A stretch of 64,000 bases of DNA, taken from positions 1,116,001 to 1,180,000 of the forward strand of contig BLAL01000183.1 of the NCBI GenBank assembly GCA_015698045.1, read 5' to 3'. The notes beneath the pieces are model-generated. The model was not told the DNA's origin, did no database searches, and saw nothing but the letters and a program-made list of their open reading frames with translations. Every line of letters starts with the position of its first letter. Position 1 is the first letter of the stretch. Origin of the DNA: Rhizophagus clarus. Taxonomy: Eukaryota; Glomeromycota; Glomeromycetes; Glomerales; Glomeraceae. The position numbers were made by a program, and so were the translations under genes. Below, piece after piece: positions 33,456 to 44,299 of the stretch.

Positions 33456-35724
33456 ACGCTCCCTATAGTTGCTGCATAATGCTAACTAAATTTATACCTG
33501 CTCCTTCCTTTTTAGGAACATACTATAACTAATTATAGCAAATTACACAATACAACACTACTAAAATTATGATCATCTGACACCAACAATTATATAGCGC
33601 AATCTGTATATAGTTATAATTAAATAAAATATATTTGAACATACCATTAATCAGTTATAGCGTTTTGATTGTAAGAATCCCATACAGCTCCACAATCTTT
33701 CAACAGAAGCAGCATTTACACAAATACCAAAGATTCTACAAGCTACAAATCCTAATTCATTTGTAGAAACACCTAGCAAAACACCAATAATGCCAAATAT
33801 CACTGTTAAATTGCCTATATGTATCAAGATTAAATGGATATTGAGCTAACCGAAAATCATTAAATTCACTAAGAATACACTTCGGCTCTTTCCCAGACCA
33901 TGCACGATAATAATACATAAGCTACTTTCCAAATTCTGAATAATTAATATTAGAAACTGACTTATTAAATTGTTCCATCCTATATTCAGGATGTAACAAA
34001 TAAGAAAGTAAAAGTAGGGGTTGTTCCCACTCATTCCAACGTTTTTCTAGCCTATCAATAATTTTTGAAGCTAATGAAGTATCTGAATAATTTAACCAAA
34101 ATTGAACCAAATAACCCATGCTATGTATAACTTGAAATAACCGCGCCTTATCACGTTGCAATACATTAAGTAACTTGCAATATGGATCAAGTATTTGGCT
34201 AATATCTGTAATTCGATTCCAGAATGTGGGGGAATTAATAATTTCAAATATTTCATGTAGTAAGGTTGGCTCTCCTCCCACTTGACGACGAGATGCAACT
34301 ATTGGTGGTTCATAATTGATAGCTAATATCTATATGATTTGCATTTTTAAAATAAGTGGCAAGCCGGATTGCACGATCAATTGAAGTCTTGAATTCTGTA
34401 GATTCTTTAAAAATCTCATCCACACAAAGGTTAAGTTAGTGGGCAAAACATGGTAAGAATACAATTGATCTATTTGATATTCTTAATCGGCACCTAATAG
34501 ATAGAAAAAATAATAAGTTTTAAGTCAAATAAGTGAATTAAATTAATAAATAAGTTTTGCTATACCAAGCTGCTGCATATGCTGATGCACTATCAGTAAC
34601 AATAGCACAAATGGCAATTTCTTTTTTCTTCAAATCTGCAAGCATTTTTTCAGTTTTATTCATTACTCCAGTATAATTCTCATGCTCAGAACTTATATCT
34701 ACTGCTTTCCAAACATAAGGTTTTCCTTCTGAAGTTAATATGACCGTTCCTAATAACTGTTCATTATTGACATTTGTCCAACCATCAAAAGTCAAAGTCA
34801 CGCCTACTGGATCTTCCTTAAATGCAATTTCCATAGTATCATCTAATTCTGAACAACTTTATTTAAAATATCACCACCAAGAACACAACGATCAGGTAAC
34901 CTAAGAAATAGATTTAAAAATTCAAATAATTCCTTTGCTTCAGGTTTATTGACCCATGATAATGCCCATCCACAAGAAACTGTTAGCCGAAGTAATAACA
35001 TGTGGAATTTTTTAAAATCTTCTTTGGATAGACTTTGAACAATGAAATTATCCATAGGCCCATAACATGAAGACTGGTTGATTATTTTGTGAGATTGTGA
35101 TGATTGTTGTGATGATGTAGTAGAATCTACGACTAATATATAATAATTATAATAATAAATTTTGTTTAAGAAAGGTAATTATTTAAATTATTCAAATATA
35201 ATTTATAAAAAATAAAATTTAAAATACTTACATGATCTTTTACTGGGAATTAAGCTTGGAACAATATTATTATTAATATCTGCTTCTTTACTTCGTAAAA
35301 GTGCAAAAATTATTGCTCGTTCTTCTTCATTTGTTTTAGTGAGAAAATGGGAACATTTTTTTAAATGTTGAATGATTCAGTCTGTTTTATTTGGAAATGA
35401 TATCTTATGTCCCTCTTCTTCTCCAAGCACTTCTATGCATGCTTTACAGAAGGTTTTTAGATTACTTTTATTAACCTTCTCTTCTGTTCTAACGATATAT
35501 TTAGTTAGTATAGAGAGAAGTGGCATATTTGAAAAAAAATTATTTGTGGCTTAGTGCGGACCAGCGGACATATAATCATTGTCCCAGACAATTCTTAAAA
35601 ATGGCGGACATGTCCCATTTGACAATGGTAATATGGGACATGTGATCAGACAAAAATCCCAGATATGTCCCAGAATGTCCGTGTCTGCCCAATTTTAGCA
35701 GACAACGTCTGCTGTACAACACTG

Positions 35725-36505
35725 CGTTTGGGCTACCTGGTCTTAAATACTCTAGAAGAGAGGTTTCTCGTTAATACTGTTTATTTTGGAAGCGTTAAGA
35801 AAGACAAAGCGAAGTCGTTAGTTGAAGTTTTTGTTTATGGCCAGGAGTGGCGCTTGCTTTTTCTTGCTTAGGGGTCATTTAAGGGGATGTAGAAGTGGTA
35901 GTTATGGTGTTTTACCTCTTTCTCCAGTTTTTCTTTTGGGTTTCTGGGAGTATTAATGACTTTCCTTTAGTTTTTTACTTCTTGCCTGTCAATATTTTAG
36001 CCTTTAGTCTCTTTTTCTAATTTAGTTTTGAGGGGCTGGGGGTATTGGAATATTGATCAGTATTTTGGTGGTTTGGTGTAACTTTCTTTTTTAGGGCTTT
36101 GTTTGTCAATCTAATTAAGGGGGGAATTTGGTTGGATTATTTGTTTTAAATTTAGCTAACACATGTTGATTCCTAGTTGGGCTGGTCAAAGTCATGTATG
36201 AGTTGTTGTGACTCTTCTAATATCTTTTTATTTTTGGTGTATCCGCGCTGATTAAAGGACTCTGAACGATTTGGAAAAAATCTTTTTTGGATAGGACTAC
36301 CAGAAAAGGGAGTTTCAACCTTGTATTGTTAGAGGGTCTTACTTACACTATGGCATATGGTAATACCGGCCATTAGTTAAAATTCATGGGTCACACCTAA
36401 TGTTTGTTGGGGAGATTGCTTACTCGCATTTTTGTATTTTCGCATTTGTTCTTGATTTAATAAAGTTGTCAAACATGACCTTTGAATGAAAAAAAAAAAA
36501 AAATA
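35725..36505 (+). mobile_element. Right part of the unidentified polyadenylated retro-sequence
   Basis: Continues from 25390-25639 across hAT-D. It is less AT-rich, holds a short open piece (ERFLVNTVYFGSVKK, about 35755-35800), then a long non-coding stretch with TTAATAAAG near 36458 and a poly(A) run at about 36488-36502. It looks like the 3' untranslated end of a LINE or of a reverse-transcribed mRNA. Confidence 0.5.
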
Positions 36506-36819
36506 ATAATAAATTACCTAATGTTAAATTTTCTTCATATTTAAATTTCTCTTGAATTTTATTTAAAACTATAGTAGTTGTCAAAAATAATTATTTATTA
36601 GAAGGATTATAAGTAAAAGGATGATTGATAGTTGAGAATAGAATTCTACAACAAACAAATAATTAGATTAATATTTAATTGATTTTATTTGAATCAATTT
36701 CAGTTAATAGATCTGTATCTGAATTTTGATTTTTATTTATAGATGAAGTTCCAATTAATAGCATTTTCATATATTTTAATTTAATAGCTAATGATACTTC
36801 TTTATAATATAATACTAGC

Positions 36820-37349
36820 ATGAATCATTACTACATATAGGACTAAAAATGTTTAAATTAACATTACAGCTAGCTAATTTATGCTTAACAACAGGTGATA
36901 TTCCTGCTGAATTACTCTACTTCATTTTCAAGGACTATGGAATGGAAACATCAGCTTACCAAAACTAGGCCTATCCCACTTTTAGAAACAATGAGAAAGG
37001 CAGTTGTTAAAATTGTTACTCAGAAATAAAGAAGGAAATCATGCAGTACTACCTGAAAGTTTTACTGAAGTTCCTATTAGAATAATAAACTTAATTATGA
37101 AAGACACTAAAGTTAAGAATAAACCTTTATGGATATTATTTCAAGACCTATTAAAAGCATATGATAGAGTTGATATCAAGATGCTAGAGTTAGTTCTCAA
37201 TAGAATTTAGATTTCTAAAAAAGTAAAAAAACTGTTATTACAACAATAGAAATGACTTCATTTTACAAATTGCTCATAGGAATAAATCAGGGTGAAGTGA
37301 TTTCACCTTTCTCTGGACTATCTACTATGATCCACTTCCAGTTAATAGA
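36820..37349 (+). pseudogene. LINE fragment, reverse transcriptase
   Basis: RT remnants in several frames: RPIPLLETMRKAVVKIVT (about 36970-37020), LWILFQDLLKAYDRVD (37128-37175, with the palm-A aspartate in QDLLKAYD) and INQGEVISPF (about 37280-37310), the usual order in LINE RTs. Stops and frameshifts make it inactive. It is cut at 37350 by the TATAG-TIR element. Confidence 0.75.
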
Positions 37350-38792
37350 TATTGAGTATGATATAACCTCTGATGTTGTATAGTATAGTTGATAAAAATC
37401 TATACAGTATAGTATTTTTTTATACAGTATAGCTTTTTTTTCTATACAGTATAGTTGCAAATTAATTATACTCTGAGTATAAAAATTTTTTAATATCGTA
37501 CTGACTATACTGCTATACTTTGTAATTTAGTATACATGACCCATGAAGTTGCCATTAGATTGTTTGATAGACTTTGCAGATTCAATAAAAATTTTTTTAA
37601 AAAATATTTTAACCACACTTATTATTTATTTATGCATTTTAAGTAAGAAAAAAAAAATTTAATATTAGAGAAAAAGTGATAAATTATCAATATTTAAAAT
37701 ATCAAATATAGTTAATATAATAAATAATAAATTCAGCTTTAGTAATTTTACTATCTATAAAATAAACATTAATGTTAAAAATTTTTGATTAACCTTATAA
37801 GTTTACCATCAAATAATTCTGGAGGACATATTAGTCACATTTATATTTTTTAAAAAGCAAAAATTTTTAAATAATGTTATCCTTGATCTTGGACTTTTAG
37901 GTAGAAGATACCTAGTATCTATAGTTAAAAAAAAATGAGTGAAATGTCAATAATGGTCCTATTATATTTTTAACTTCCAATTTATAACACTTACTTTCCA
38001 TTCCAAAATCTAAGGTTAAAATTTATGTTCAAACGTTCAGATAAGTACCTATAAATAAAAAAAAATAAATGAAATGCTAATAAAGTTTACTAACATTCCC
38101 TAAATCCCATTCCTTAATTCCTATCTTCTATTAATTTTGAGTTCTAAAGTCCAATATCCAAGATATTAAAAGGAATATTAGTAAAATTTTACTAACTGCT
38201 AACGTTCCTTAAATTCTGCTCTTCATGCTAACTTTTACCTAATTAATGAGAACATGGTTTCATATATTGTGTTCTTACATAATTGTGTAGTAATTAAAAC
38301 CTTTTCTTTAAAAAAAAAGCCATTTTTAATATATAAAAAAAAAAAAAATAAATAAATTTCTGACTGCTTAAAAATAAAATTTTTTTATTGAGAAAAAACA
38401 AAAAAAAATTAATTAAAAGAAATTTTCGGTTTAAATTAAATAACTCATAAAAAGTATTAAAATAAAAATTTAAAAATAAAAAAATTGATTAATAAAAAAA
38501 AAAATGATTGGTAAATGATTAGATCAGTTTTTGAACTGGAAGTACTTATAGATAGTTAGAAGTGATTAATCATTTGTAATCCTATCTTGACTTAATAAAT
38601 AATTGTATGGCTTCAATACCAATAAAAAAGAAAAAAAGAAAAAAATGATCAATAAAATTTATCAACTTCAAATGATCCACCATTAAAAAGTCTGAAGTAT
38701 AGTTAGTATAACATGCATCTTTTCTATACCGAGTATAATTAGTACCATACTTACTATACTATATAACATCAGAAGTTATATCATACTCAATA
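37350..38792. mobile_element. TATAG-TIR element, copy 2 (non-autonomous)
   Basis: Both termini read inward TATTGAGTATGATATAAC followed by TCTGATGTT and TATAGTATAGT, an almost perfect TIR of about 38 bp. Subterminal TATACAGTATAG is repeated about four times at the left. The interior (37800-38240) has decayed mini-exon/intron units. No coding capacity. The target duplication is not clear. Copy 1 is at 13090-14178. Confidence 0.8.
38508..38643 (+). mobile_element. SINE-like retroposon, copy 1
   Basis: About 136 bp absent from the corresponding place in the copy at 13090-14178 (near 14030), flanked by AAAAAAATGAT-like duplications. The 3' part reads TTTGTAATCCTATCTTGACT then TAATAAATAATTGTATGG and ends in an A-rich tail. 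A second copy is at 58150-58285. The head shows no clear tRNA box. Confidence 0.75.
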
Positions 38793-38829
38793 AATATATT
38801 ATCATCCCACTTCCATGCTTAAAGTTACA

Positions 38830-39793
38830 GTATTTCAAAAAAATAAATAGAAATCCACATTTATTTTACAAGTAAAAGCAGAAGTTACAGAAATTTGGAA
38901 TAGTACTTATAAAAATAATAATTTTATAAAATCTTCAAATAATGCAGATGATAATCTTCTTTCACATGTTTTCAGAAAATGAAAAACTGAAAGTGATGAA
39001 CTTGTGTCATAACTTAAAGAACCAGTTATTTCTAATAAAACTGATATTTTATCATGGTGGAAGGTAAATATTATGCATTTATAATAAGTAATGTATATTA
39101 TTAATAATAAACACTAATACTTATTATTAATTTTAAGATTCATGAAACAGAATATCCAAATCTCTCTAAGATGGCCTGGGACTATTTAGCTGTTCCAGGT
39201 TAATATATAAATTTTTGTGTACCATAATAATATAATTTCATTAATATAAATATTTATAAAAATCATATTTTTAGCCACCAGTGCATCAGTAGAGCGCATT
39301 TTTTCAGGTGAAACAGATTTAGTTGAACAAAGACGCTGCAGTTTAAAAGGAGAAACTATTAGAGAATGTATGTGTCTTAAAAACTGGTAGAATTTAGGTT
39401 TTGGTAATGGTATAATAGTTATAAAAGATTGAAATATAATTTATATGTAAAATGTTTTTCTTTAAAAAAATTATAAATTTATAGAAAATAAATAAGTAAA
39501 AATTTATTATTTTATATATTCTGCACAAGATATTAAATTTGCAAAATGATTAACCAATGATCATTTCATTTTTGGCTTAGCTTGGCTTGAGCCAAGCCAA
39601 GCTACATCTCACTTATGCAAAATCACTAATCGCAGTTTTCTGGCTCAGCTAAGCTCAAGCCAAGCTGCCTTATAGTTTGGCTTGGCTCAGCTTGAAGGTA
39701 GCTTAATCAAGCCAGGCTCGATTAGTTAAACTGAACTGAGCCAGCTCAAATTTTGGCTCAGCTCAGCTCGAGCTGGCTCATGCAGAGCTTTAC
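38830..39793 (+). pseudogene. hAT-C, C-terminal exons and 3' end
   Basis: Exons at about 38860-39064, 39138-39199 and 39274-39390 with short introns (GTAAAT..TTTAAG-type and GTTAAT..TTTTAG). The dimerisation region is typical: DILSWWK, IHETEYPNLSKMAWDYLAVPA, TSASVERIFSGE, CMCLKNW-stop. Stops are present in exon 1. The 3' flank 39560-39793 is full of AGCTCAGCTC/GGCTTGAGCC words and ends reading inward TAAAGCTCTGCATGAGCC, matching the terminus of hAT-E near 53985. Confidence 0.78.
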
Positions 39794-40176
39794 CTGGTAA
39801 TGTAAGTTATGAAAGACTTAAAAATTAGACCAATGATCACCCATATTGAAATACCCATCCATCCAAACCTTATATCTACTTAATACACTGTTTAGACTAT
39901 TAATCTTACTATTAACATTATTCACTTTAAATTTTAATTTTTTCTTTTAAGAATTTATACTATGAGATTGTTCTAATTTAAGTTAATAAATATTATACTG
40001 TTCCTAAATCAGATGTAATTTTGTACTTATTTTATTTTGAGAATTTTAAATTTTTTAACATTTCACTGAAACTTTTAGGTATAATATCTTTAACCACTGG
40101 TCAAGATCAATTCTATCAGGTACATATTGGGAACTTATATATTGGTGGCTAATCAGATAAATATCAGGTATTTTTA
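39794..40176. other. AT-rich spacer
   Basis: Possible short LINE remnant on the plus strand around 40100-40150 (QDQFYQVHIGNLYIGG), not secure. Otherwise nothing seen. Confidence 0.3.
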
Positions 40177-40544
40177 CATATCGGGTACCCGATTTATTAC
40201 AATGTTAGATTTTATATTATATAATGTATTAAGAAATTTTTTTGAGTTTACTTTCTTTATAGATTTTTCTTTTTAGGAATTTTTAATTCGTTTAATGTAG
40301 TTAAAAAATTTTTATTGTCTTATTTGTTAAATATATTATCAAGTTTATAAATTTTTTGTAAAGTGTTTAAAAGTATAATTATTATTGTTAATATTTTTAT
40401 TTTATTACGTATTTTATTACAATAAATTAATAAAAAAGTTACAGTCATTTATAATACAAGATTAAGAAAAGTTTGCTCAAATTTTTTTTAATCATGATCA
40501 CGTTAGGATCAAGAGGAACAAGGGAAACTGCAACCTAAAATAAA

Positions 40545-41370
40545 TAAAAGAAATGTTAAAACTGTTTCTTTAATATTCAAAAAATATCCCTCCCTCCCTC
40601 CTTACATTTCAAATTTGGAGTCCAGCAATCTGAAAAAAATAAAGAAAGAAATGTTAGTAACGTTTCTTTAACATCAAAAAAAAATTACCACCCTTTCCAA
40701 CTTACATTCCCAAGTCCAGTTCGTCCAAGAAGGCTGGCAATCTAAAAAAATAAAGAAAGAAACATTAATAACGTTTCTTTAATATTAAAAAAAAATCCCA
40801 TATCCTTTCTAACTTACATTCTTAAGTCTGGTTTGTCTAAGAAGGTCAGCAACCAAAAAAAATAAAGAAAGAAAAGTTAATAACGTTTCTTTAATATTAA
40901 AAAAAAATCACCACCCTTTCCAACTTACAGGGCCCAGACATTACTAAAATAACTCATATTTTTTTTACCCATTTTTCTCAAAATTAAGCCAATTTGCTCT
41001 TTTAGTTTTTTAAGGATATCTTGCCATCTATTCAACCAATTCCGATAAATTTTTTATTTTGTAGATCTCATTGAGAGCTACATTTTAAAAAATAGTTCAT
41101 CTAATTTGGATCACTGTTTGATGAGAAAATTGCAAAAAACATGTTTTTTAGCTTTTAAATTTCACATCAATTTGCTCTTTTTCATGATTATGAGTTGTAT
41201 CAGTAATGTCCAGGGTCCTCAACTTACATTTCTCAAGTTTGGTTCATCCAAGAAGGCTGGCAACCTAAAAAAAATAAAGAAATGTTAGTAACATTTCTTT
41301 AATATTAAAAAAAAATTCCCCCATCTCTTCCAACTTACATTTCAAGTCTGGGAGTCCAGCAACCTAAATA
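40545..41370 (-). repeat. Mini-exon/intron tandem array C
   Basis: Minus-strand units of about 110-120 bp. Exons lie at about 40704-40742, 40814-40852, 41228-41262 and neighbours. Acceptors are TTTTTTAG, CAG or TTTAG; donors are GTAAGTTGG. The best-preserved exon encodes LPAFLDELDLGM, recalling the array A repeat. Introns contain AAACGTTACTAACATTTC, an inverted repeat holding a perfect TACTAAC branch-point word. The array is interrupted by the MITE at 40930-41219. Confidence 0.82.
40930..41219. mobile_element. 290-bp MITE with 9-bp target duplication (Mutator-like)
   Basis: Flanked by CAACTTACA on both sides (40921-40929, 41220-41228). The ends read GGGCCCAGACATTACT and, inward from the right, AGGACCCTGGACATTACT, an imperfect TIR. 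No coding capacity. A 9-bp duplication points to the Mutator-like group. The insertion falls exactly on the splice donor of an array C exon. Confidence 0.8.
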
Positions 41371-42061
41371 AAAAATAAAAAAAATCATAGTTTAGAAAAC
41401 TGTAAAAATAGATTAGATCATGATAATCAATGATCATCAAATTAAATTAAAATGCCAAAACTATTGCATGTAAATGCTAAAAGGTTTCGGCAGTTTAGCA
41501 AAAATGAGTTTGATCACATATTTTGAAAATGTGAAAGATTATTTCAAGATTTTATATTGTAAATTGATAGATTAGTTCTCTTAATTTAATCTATGGAAAG
41601 ATTTTAGTAACATTTTGGAAGAATCAGCGGTATTAGATCTGTCATGCCTAAATGTACCTTTTTTAAAAATTTATTGGAGACATTTCATCATTACAATATA
41701 TTATATAATATATGATGGCAGATTGTTTATTTAATTAATACTTTAATAAAAAAAAATGAATGTTTATTAAATAAAAGCAATTTATTATAATAAGCTTTAA
41801 TTACTTATAATTGAGGTCAAATTTTTTAATTTCAGTTGAATATAGGCCAATATTAAATCAAATTATAAAATAGTAAAAATATTAAAATAATAATTAAATG
41901 ACTATATAAAATATATATATATTTAATAAAAAATAATAATAATAAAAGATAAAAAATAAAAAATAATAATAATAAAAATAAAAATATAAATAAAAAATAA
42001 AAATAAAAATAAAATATAAAAAATACAAAATAAAAAAAAAATAAAAATAAAAAAATATAAT
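41371..42061. other. AT-rich interior of TIR-M2
   Basis: No gene. 41930-42060 is almost pure AAATAA/AATAAT simple sequence; the minus-strand open frame there is low-complexity. Confidence 0.45.
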
Positions 42062-42671
42062 TTACAGATTTTGAGGCTGCCAATACACAGTGTTTCTATG
42101 CCGCCTACGACTGTGGTGGTTCCCTAAGAAATATATATAAATTTAGAACTTAAATAACTTAAATATAAATTAAAAAAATTCTTAATAATTACCAGGTCTG
42201 TCCCAAAACCTTGTGCAGAACTGCCTATAATATCTTTCTCCTTTCCAGGACCACCTTCCATTTTGCGCACCATTCCTCCATTCACAGAAATTCTAAAAAT
42301 GTTAATACTATTAATTTTTTATTTATTTTTTATTTTTTTTTTTATGATTTATTATTATTTTACTAACATTAAAATTCCTGATCAAGTTTCTCCACTTTCT
42401 TTCTACCTGTTGGCCAGTGAACCTCATGCAGAACTGTCTCCAAATTCTTTGAGCTAGCTCTTCCAGAATTCGGAGCAGTTCTTCTTAGGTATGTCATGGT
42501 AGTAGTTGTTTCTTCTCTTTTACATTATTTATTTAATTTTTAAATCAGGAAATGTAAGAGAAAAAAAAACTAGAATATGATCAAAGTTATTTATTGGTTT
42601 TCATTTAATTTTTTACCTCCTATATATCTTATTAAATATTCAGTTATTGCATCAGTCCAATTTGCAGGCAT
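42062..42671 (-). CDS. Second Myb/SANT-like DNA-binding protein, four exons
   Basis: Exons 42671-42617, 42483-42368, 42292-42193 and 42123-42062 join in phase to 110 residues. Motifs: MPANWTDAITEYLIRYIG, then FTGQQVERKWRNLIRNFN, then WKGERYYRQFCTRFWDRPG, then a basic tail NHHSRRRHRN. Equivalent segments in the 6915-7539 gene are SGQQCSQKWRNLVRDYH and RTGQRYYREFRTRFWERP. Introns 2 and 3 interrupt both genes at the same positions and phases. Donors are GTAAAA, GTTAGT, GTAATT; acceptors AAG, TAG, TAG, the first being the least certain. No stop or frameshift. Likely an element-encoded DNA-binding partner of a transposase acting on terminal repeats (inference). Confidence 0.7.
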
Positions 42672-43950
42672 TTTAAGAAAAAGAATATATAATAATAAAA
42701 AATAATGGCAATAAATTTTAAGAAAAAGAATATATAATAAAAATAATGACAACAAATTTATTGTAAAAAAAAAAAAGTTGAAACCTCTTTTTATAAACAA
42801 TTTTTTATCACCTAGTATTATTATATTAATTACCCTTCAAGAACATTTACATAAATTGTTCTAATTTCTCAAATATGTTATAATTATTATAATCTGTTTT
42901 CTTTATTTTAATTATAATACAGATACAGATCTACAATACAATCAATCACAATGAACAAGTTAAACTCAACCTAAACTTAATTGTTATGATCGTGATTCTA
43001 AAATATCAAGATAAAGGCCTTCTTTTTAATTATATATCAAATCTAAAAAAGGTAAAATCTAATAATACAGATACATAAATAAATAGTGTTTTTTATTTTG
43101 GTTTATAATAAGCTTTTGCCAATTATAGACTACAAATAAAACAATTACAGATCTACAATACATTACATAAAGATCTTGAGTAAATGAATTAAACTTGAGT
43201 TGAACTCAAGTTCAAAGCAAACAATTTAAATTCAAAATAAAATATCCAAGATTAACAAAAAAGTTGGTAATGTTATAATGAAATTGGTAGTAAAACTTAA
43301 TTTAATCATCTTTAATTAGGTATAAAAATTCTAATAAATTTAATAAAATCAGTGATTTTTTAATAATTTTATCAACTCAAGTTGAGTACGAATAGTAAAT
43401 AATCAAGTTTGTGCTTTTTCGCTAATATTGACTTGTGCATTCGATAGGTGATCAATTTTGTGACTAATGTGGCTGAATATAATATTACCCAAATAACCAA
43501 TAAAAATTGATAATTTTATTGATCATGTGATTACATAATCATGATTTAATTATTTATTTATTGTATTTTTATTTTTTTTTCAAAATATTTTCTTTCTCTC
43601 AAATTTTTACTTTATTGTTTTGTCTAAAAAATAAAAATAAAGGTATATTTTTTGTTAAAATTTTTTTTCCCATTATTATGTTATTTATAATATTACCCAA
43701 ATAACCAATAAAAATTGATAATTTTGTTGATTATGTGATTGCACGATTACAATTTAATTATTTATTTATTGTTTTTTTTTTATATTTTTCTAATGTATTT
43801 TTTCTCACTAACATCCTAAACAATGTTCTACTATTGAGTTTTTTACTTTATTAGTTTTTCTAAAAAATAAATACAAAAGTACATTTTTTGTATGTTATAT
43901 GTCACCGATTTTCTGCATCTGACAGGTACATATCAGGTACCCGATATATG
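42672..43950. other. AT-rich interior of TIR-M2, no gene seen
   Basis: Contains duplicated text around AAATAACCAATAAAAATTG at about 43490 and 43700, and a tandem duplication around AAGAAAAAGAATATATAAT at 42675 and 42718. No coding signal. Confidence 0.45.
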
Positions 43951-44089
43951 TAGTATTATTAAATAGCATACACATATTTCACATATATTAGGTACATATC
44001 AGGTAGCTGATATATACCTGATATTATACTTCTCAGCGTAATTAAATTTTTATTGCCATAATATTACAGCACAATGCCAAATTGCATAT

Positions 44090-44190
44090 TGACGTAATGT
44101 AATTAATTTATATTGATGTAATCAATTTTTACTGACGTATTAATTTGTACTGATGTAATCAATTTTATATTGACGTAATTAATTATACCG
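44090..44190. repeat. Five short repeats of TGACGTAAT type
   Basis: TTGACGTAATGTAATTAATT, TTGATGTAATCAATTTTTA, CTGACGTATTAATTTG, CTGATGTAATCAATTTT and TTGACGTAATTAATTATA follow one another about every 16-24 bp. TGACGT resembles a bZIP (CRE/ATF) site; whether it is bound is unknown. TGATGT variants look like CpG decay of TGACGT. Confidence 0.6.
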
Positions 44191-44299
44191 ATTAATTAAT
44201 TTGATTTACATAGCATTTAATTATTACAAACACAAAACATTTATTAGTTTTATTAATCATATAATTGCAATTTATGATTATATAACGTTCTAGAAAAAA

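Larger units (their letters stand above)
26329..33640 (-). mobile_element. Helitron-2
   Basis: Lies inside the last intron of hAT-D. The 3' end is well defined: on the minus strand a GC-rich hairpin is followed after about a dozen bases by CTAG (26332-26329) and then T, matching the Helitron 3' rule (hairpin, CTRR, T at the target). The 5' end was not located; it should lie between the minisatellite at 32386 and the hAT donor at 33644. It encodes a decayed Rep/helicase (26501-30612) and an intact accessory ORF (31006-32007). Confidence 0.8.
32387..33645. other. Non-coding 5' part of Helitron-2, with repeats
   Basis: AT-rich with no gene. Contains a 92-bp tandem duplication (32954-33137), a partial third copy near 32855, and a TA microsatellite inside a larger inverted repeat (33386-33455). 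The junction with the hAT-D intron lies somewhere in the right part. Confidence 0.55.
25835..35530 (-). pseudogene. hAT-D transposase, disrupted, last intron enlarged to 7.4 kb
   Basis: Exons run from about 35530 down. A Cys/His finger region (TFCKACIEVLG, IIQHLKKCSHFL; stop in between) comes first, then an intron at about 35234-35131. A DUF659-like core follows (VTLTFDGWTNVNNEQLLGT and AICAIVTDSASAYAAA, 34834-34565), then an intron at about 34563-34501. CFAH-stop-LNLCVDEIFKE has TAA where CAA is expected. About 50 residues are missing near 34310. Then come EPTLLHEIFEIINSPTFWNR and LLLLSYLLHPEYRMEQFN (34281-33922) and a frameshift near 33755. VNAASVERLWSCMGFLQSKR precedes donor GTATGT at 33644. 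The final exon is 26269-25835 (SMSKLRADITYS... AKWVLKTLF), joined in phase. Inactive. Confidence 0.85.
25648..35724 (-). mobile_element. hAT-D element containing a nested Helitron
   Basis: Terminal repeats CAGTGTTGTCATGAGACA (left) and CAGTGTTGTACAGCAGAC (right, inward) share the hAT-like CAGTGTTGT. Flanks are CATTTAAG (25640-25647) and CGTTTGGG (35725-35732), an 8-bp duplication if three G-to-A changes occurred in the left copy. Total 10,077 bp, of which about 7.3 kb is the Helitron-2 insertion inside the last intron of the transposase gene. Confidence 0.75.
40177..43950. mobile_element. TIR element carrying a second Myb/SANT-like gene (TIR-M2)
   Basis: The left end reads CATATCGGGTACCCGA and the right end, inward, CATATATCGGGTACCTGA, with TA on both outer sides (40175-40176, 43951-43952), a possible 2-bp duplication. 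It contains mini-exon array C (minus), a MITE, and the intact gene at 42062-42671. No transposase seen. The boundary call is moderate because related GGTACATATCAGGTA words recur nearby. Confidence 0.5.

Noticed and set aside
41853-42083. Hydrophobic 76-residue minus-strand open frame
   Set aside because: Simple AAATAA repeats; it overlaps the last exon and flank of the Myb/SANT-like gene in another reading.
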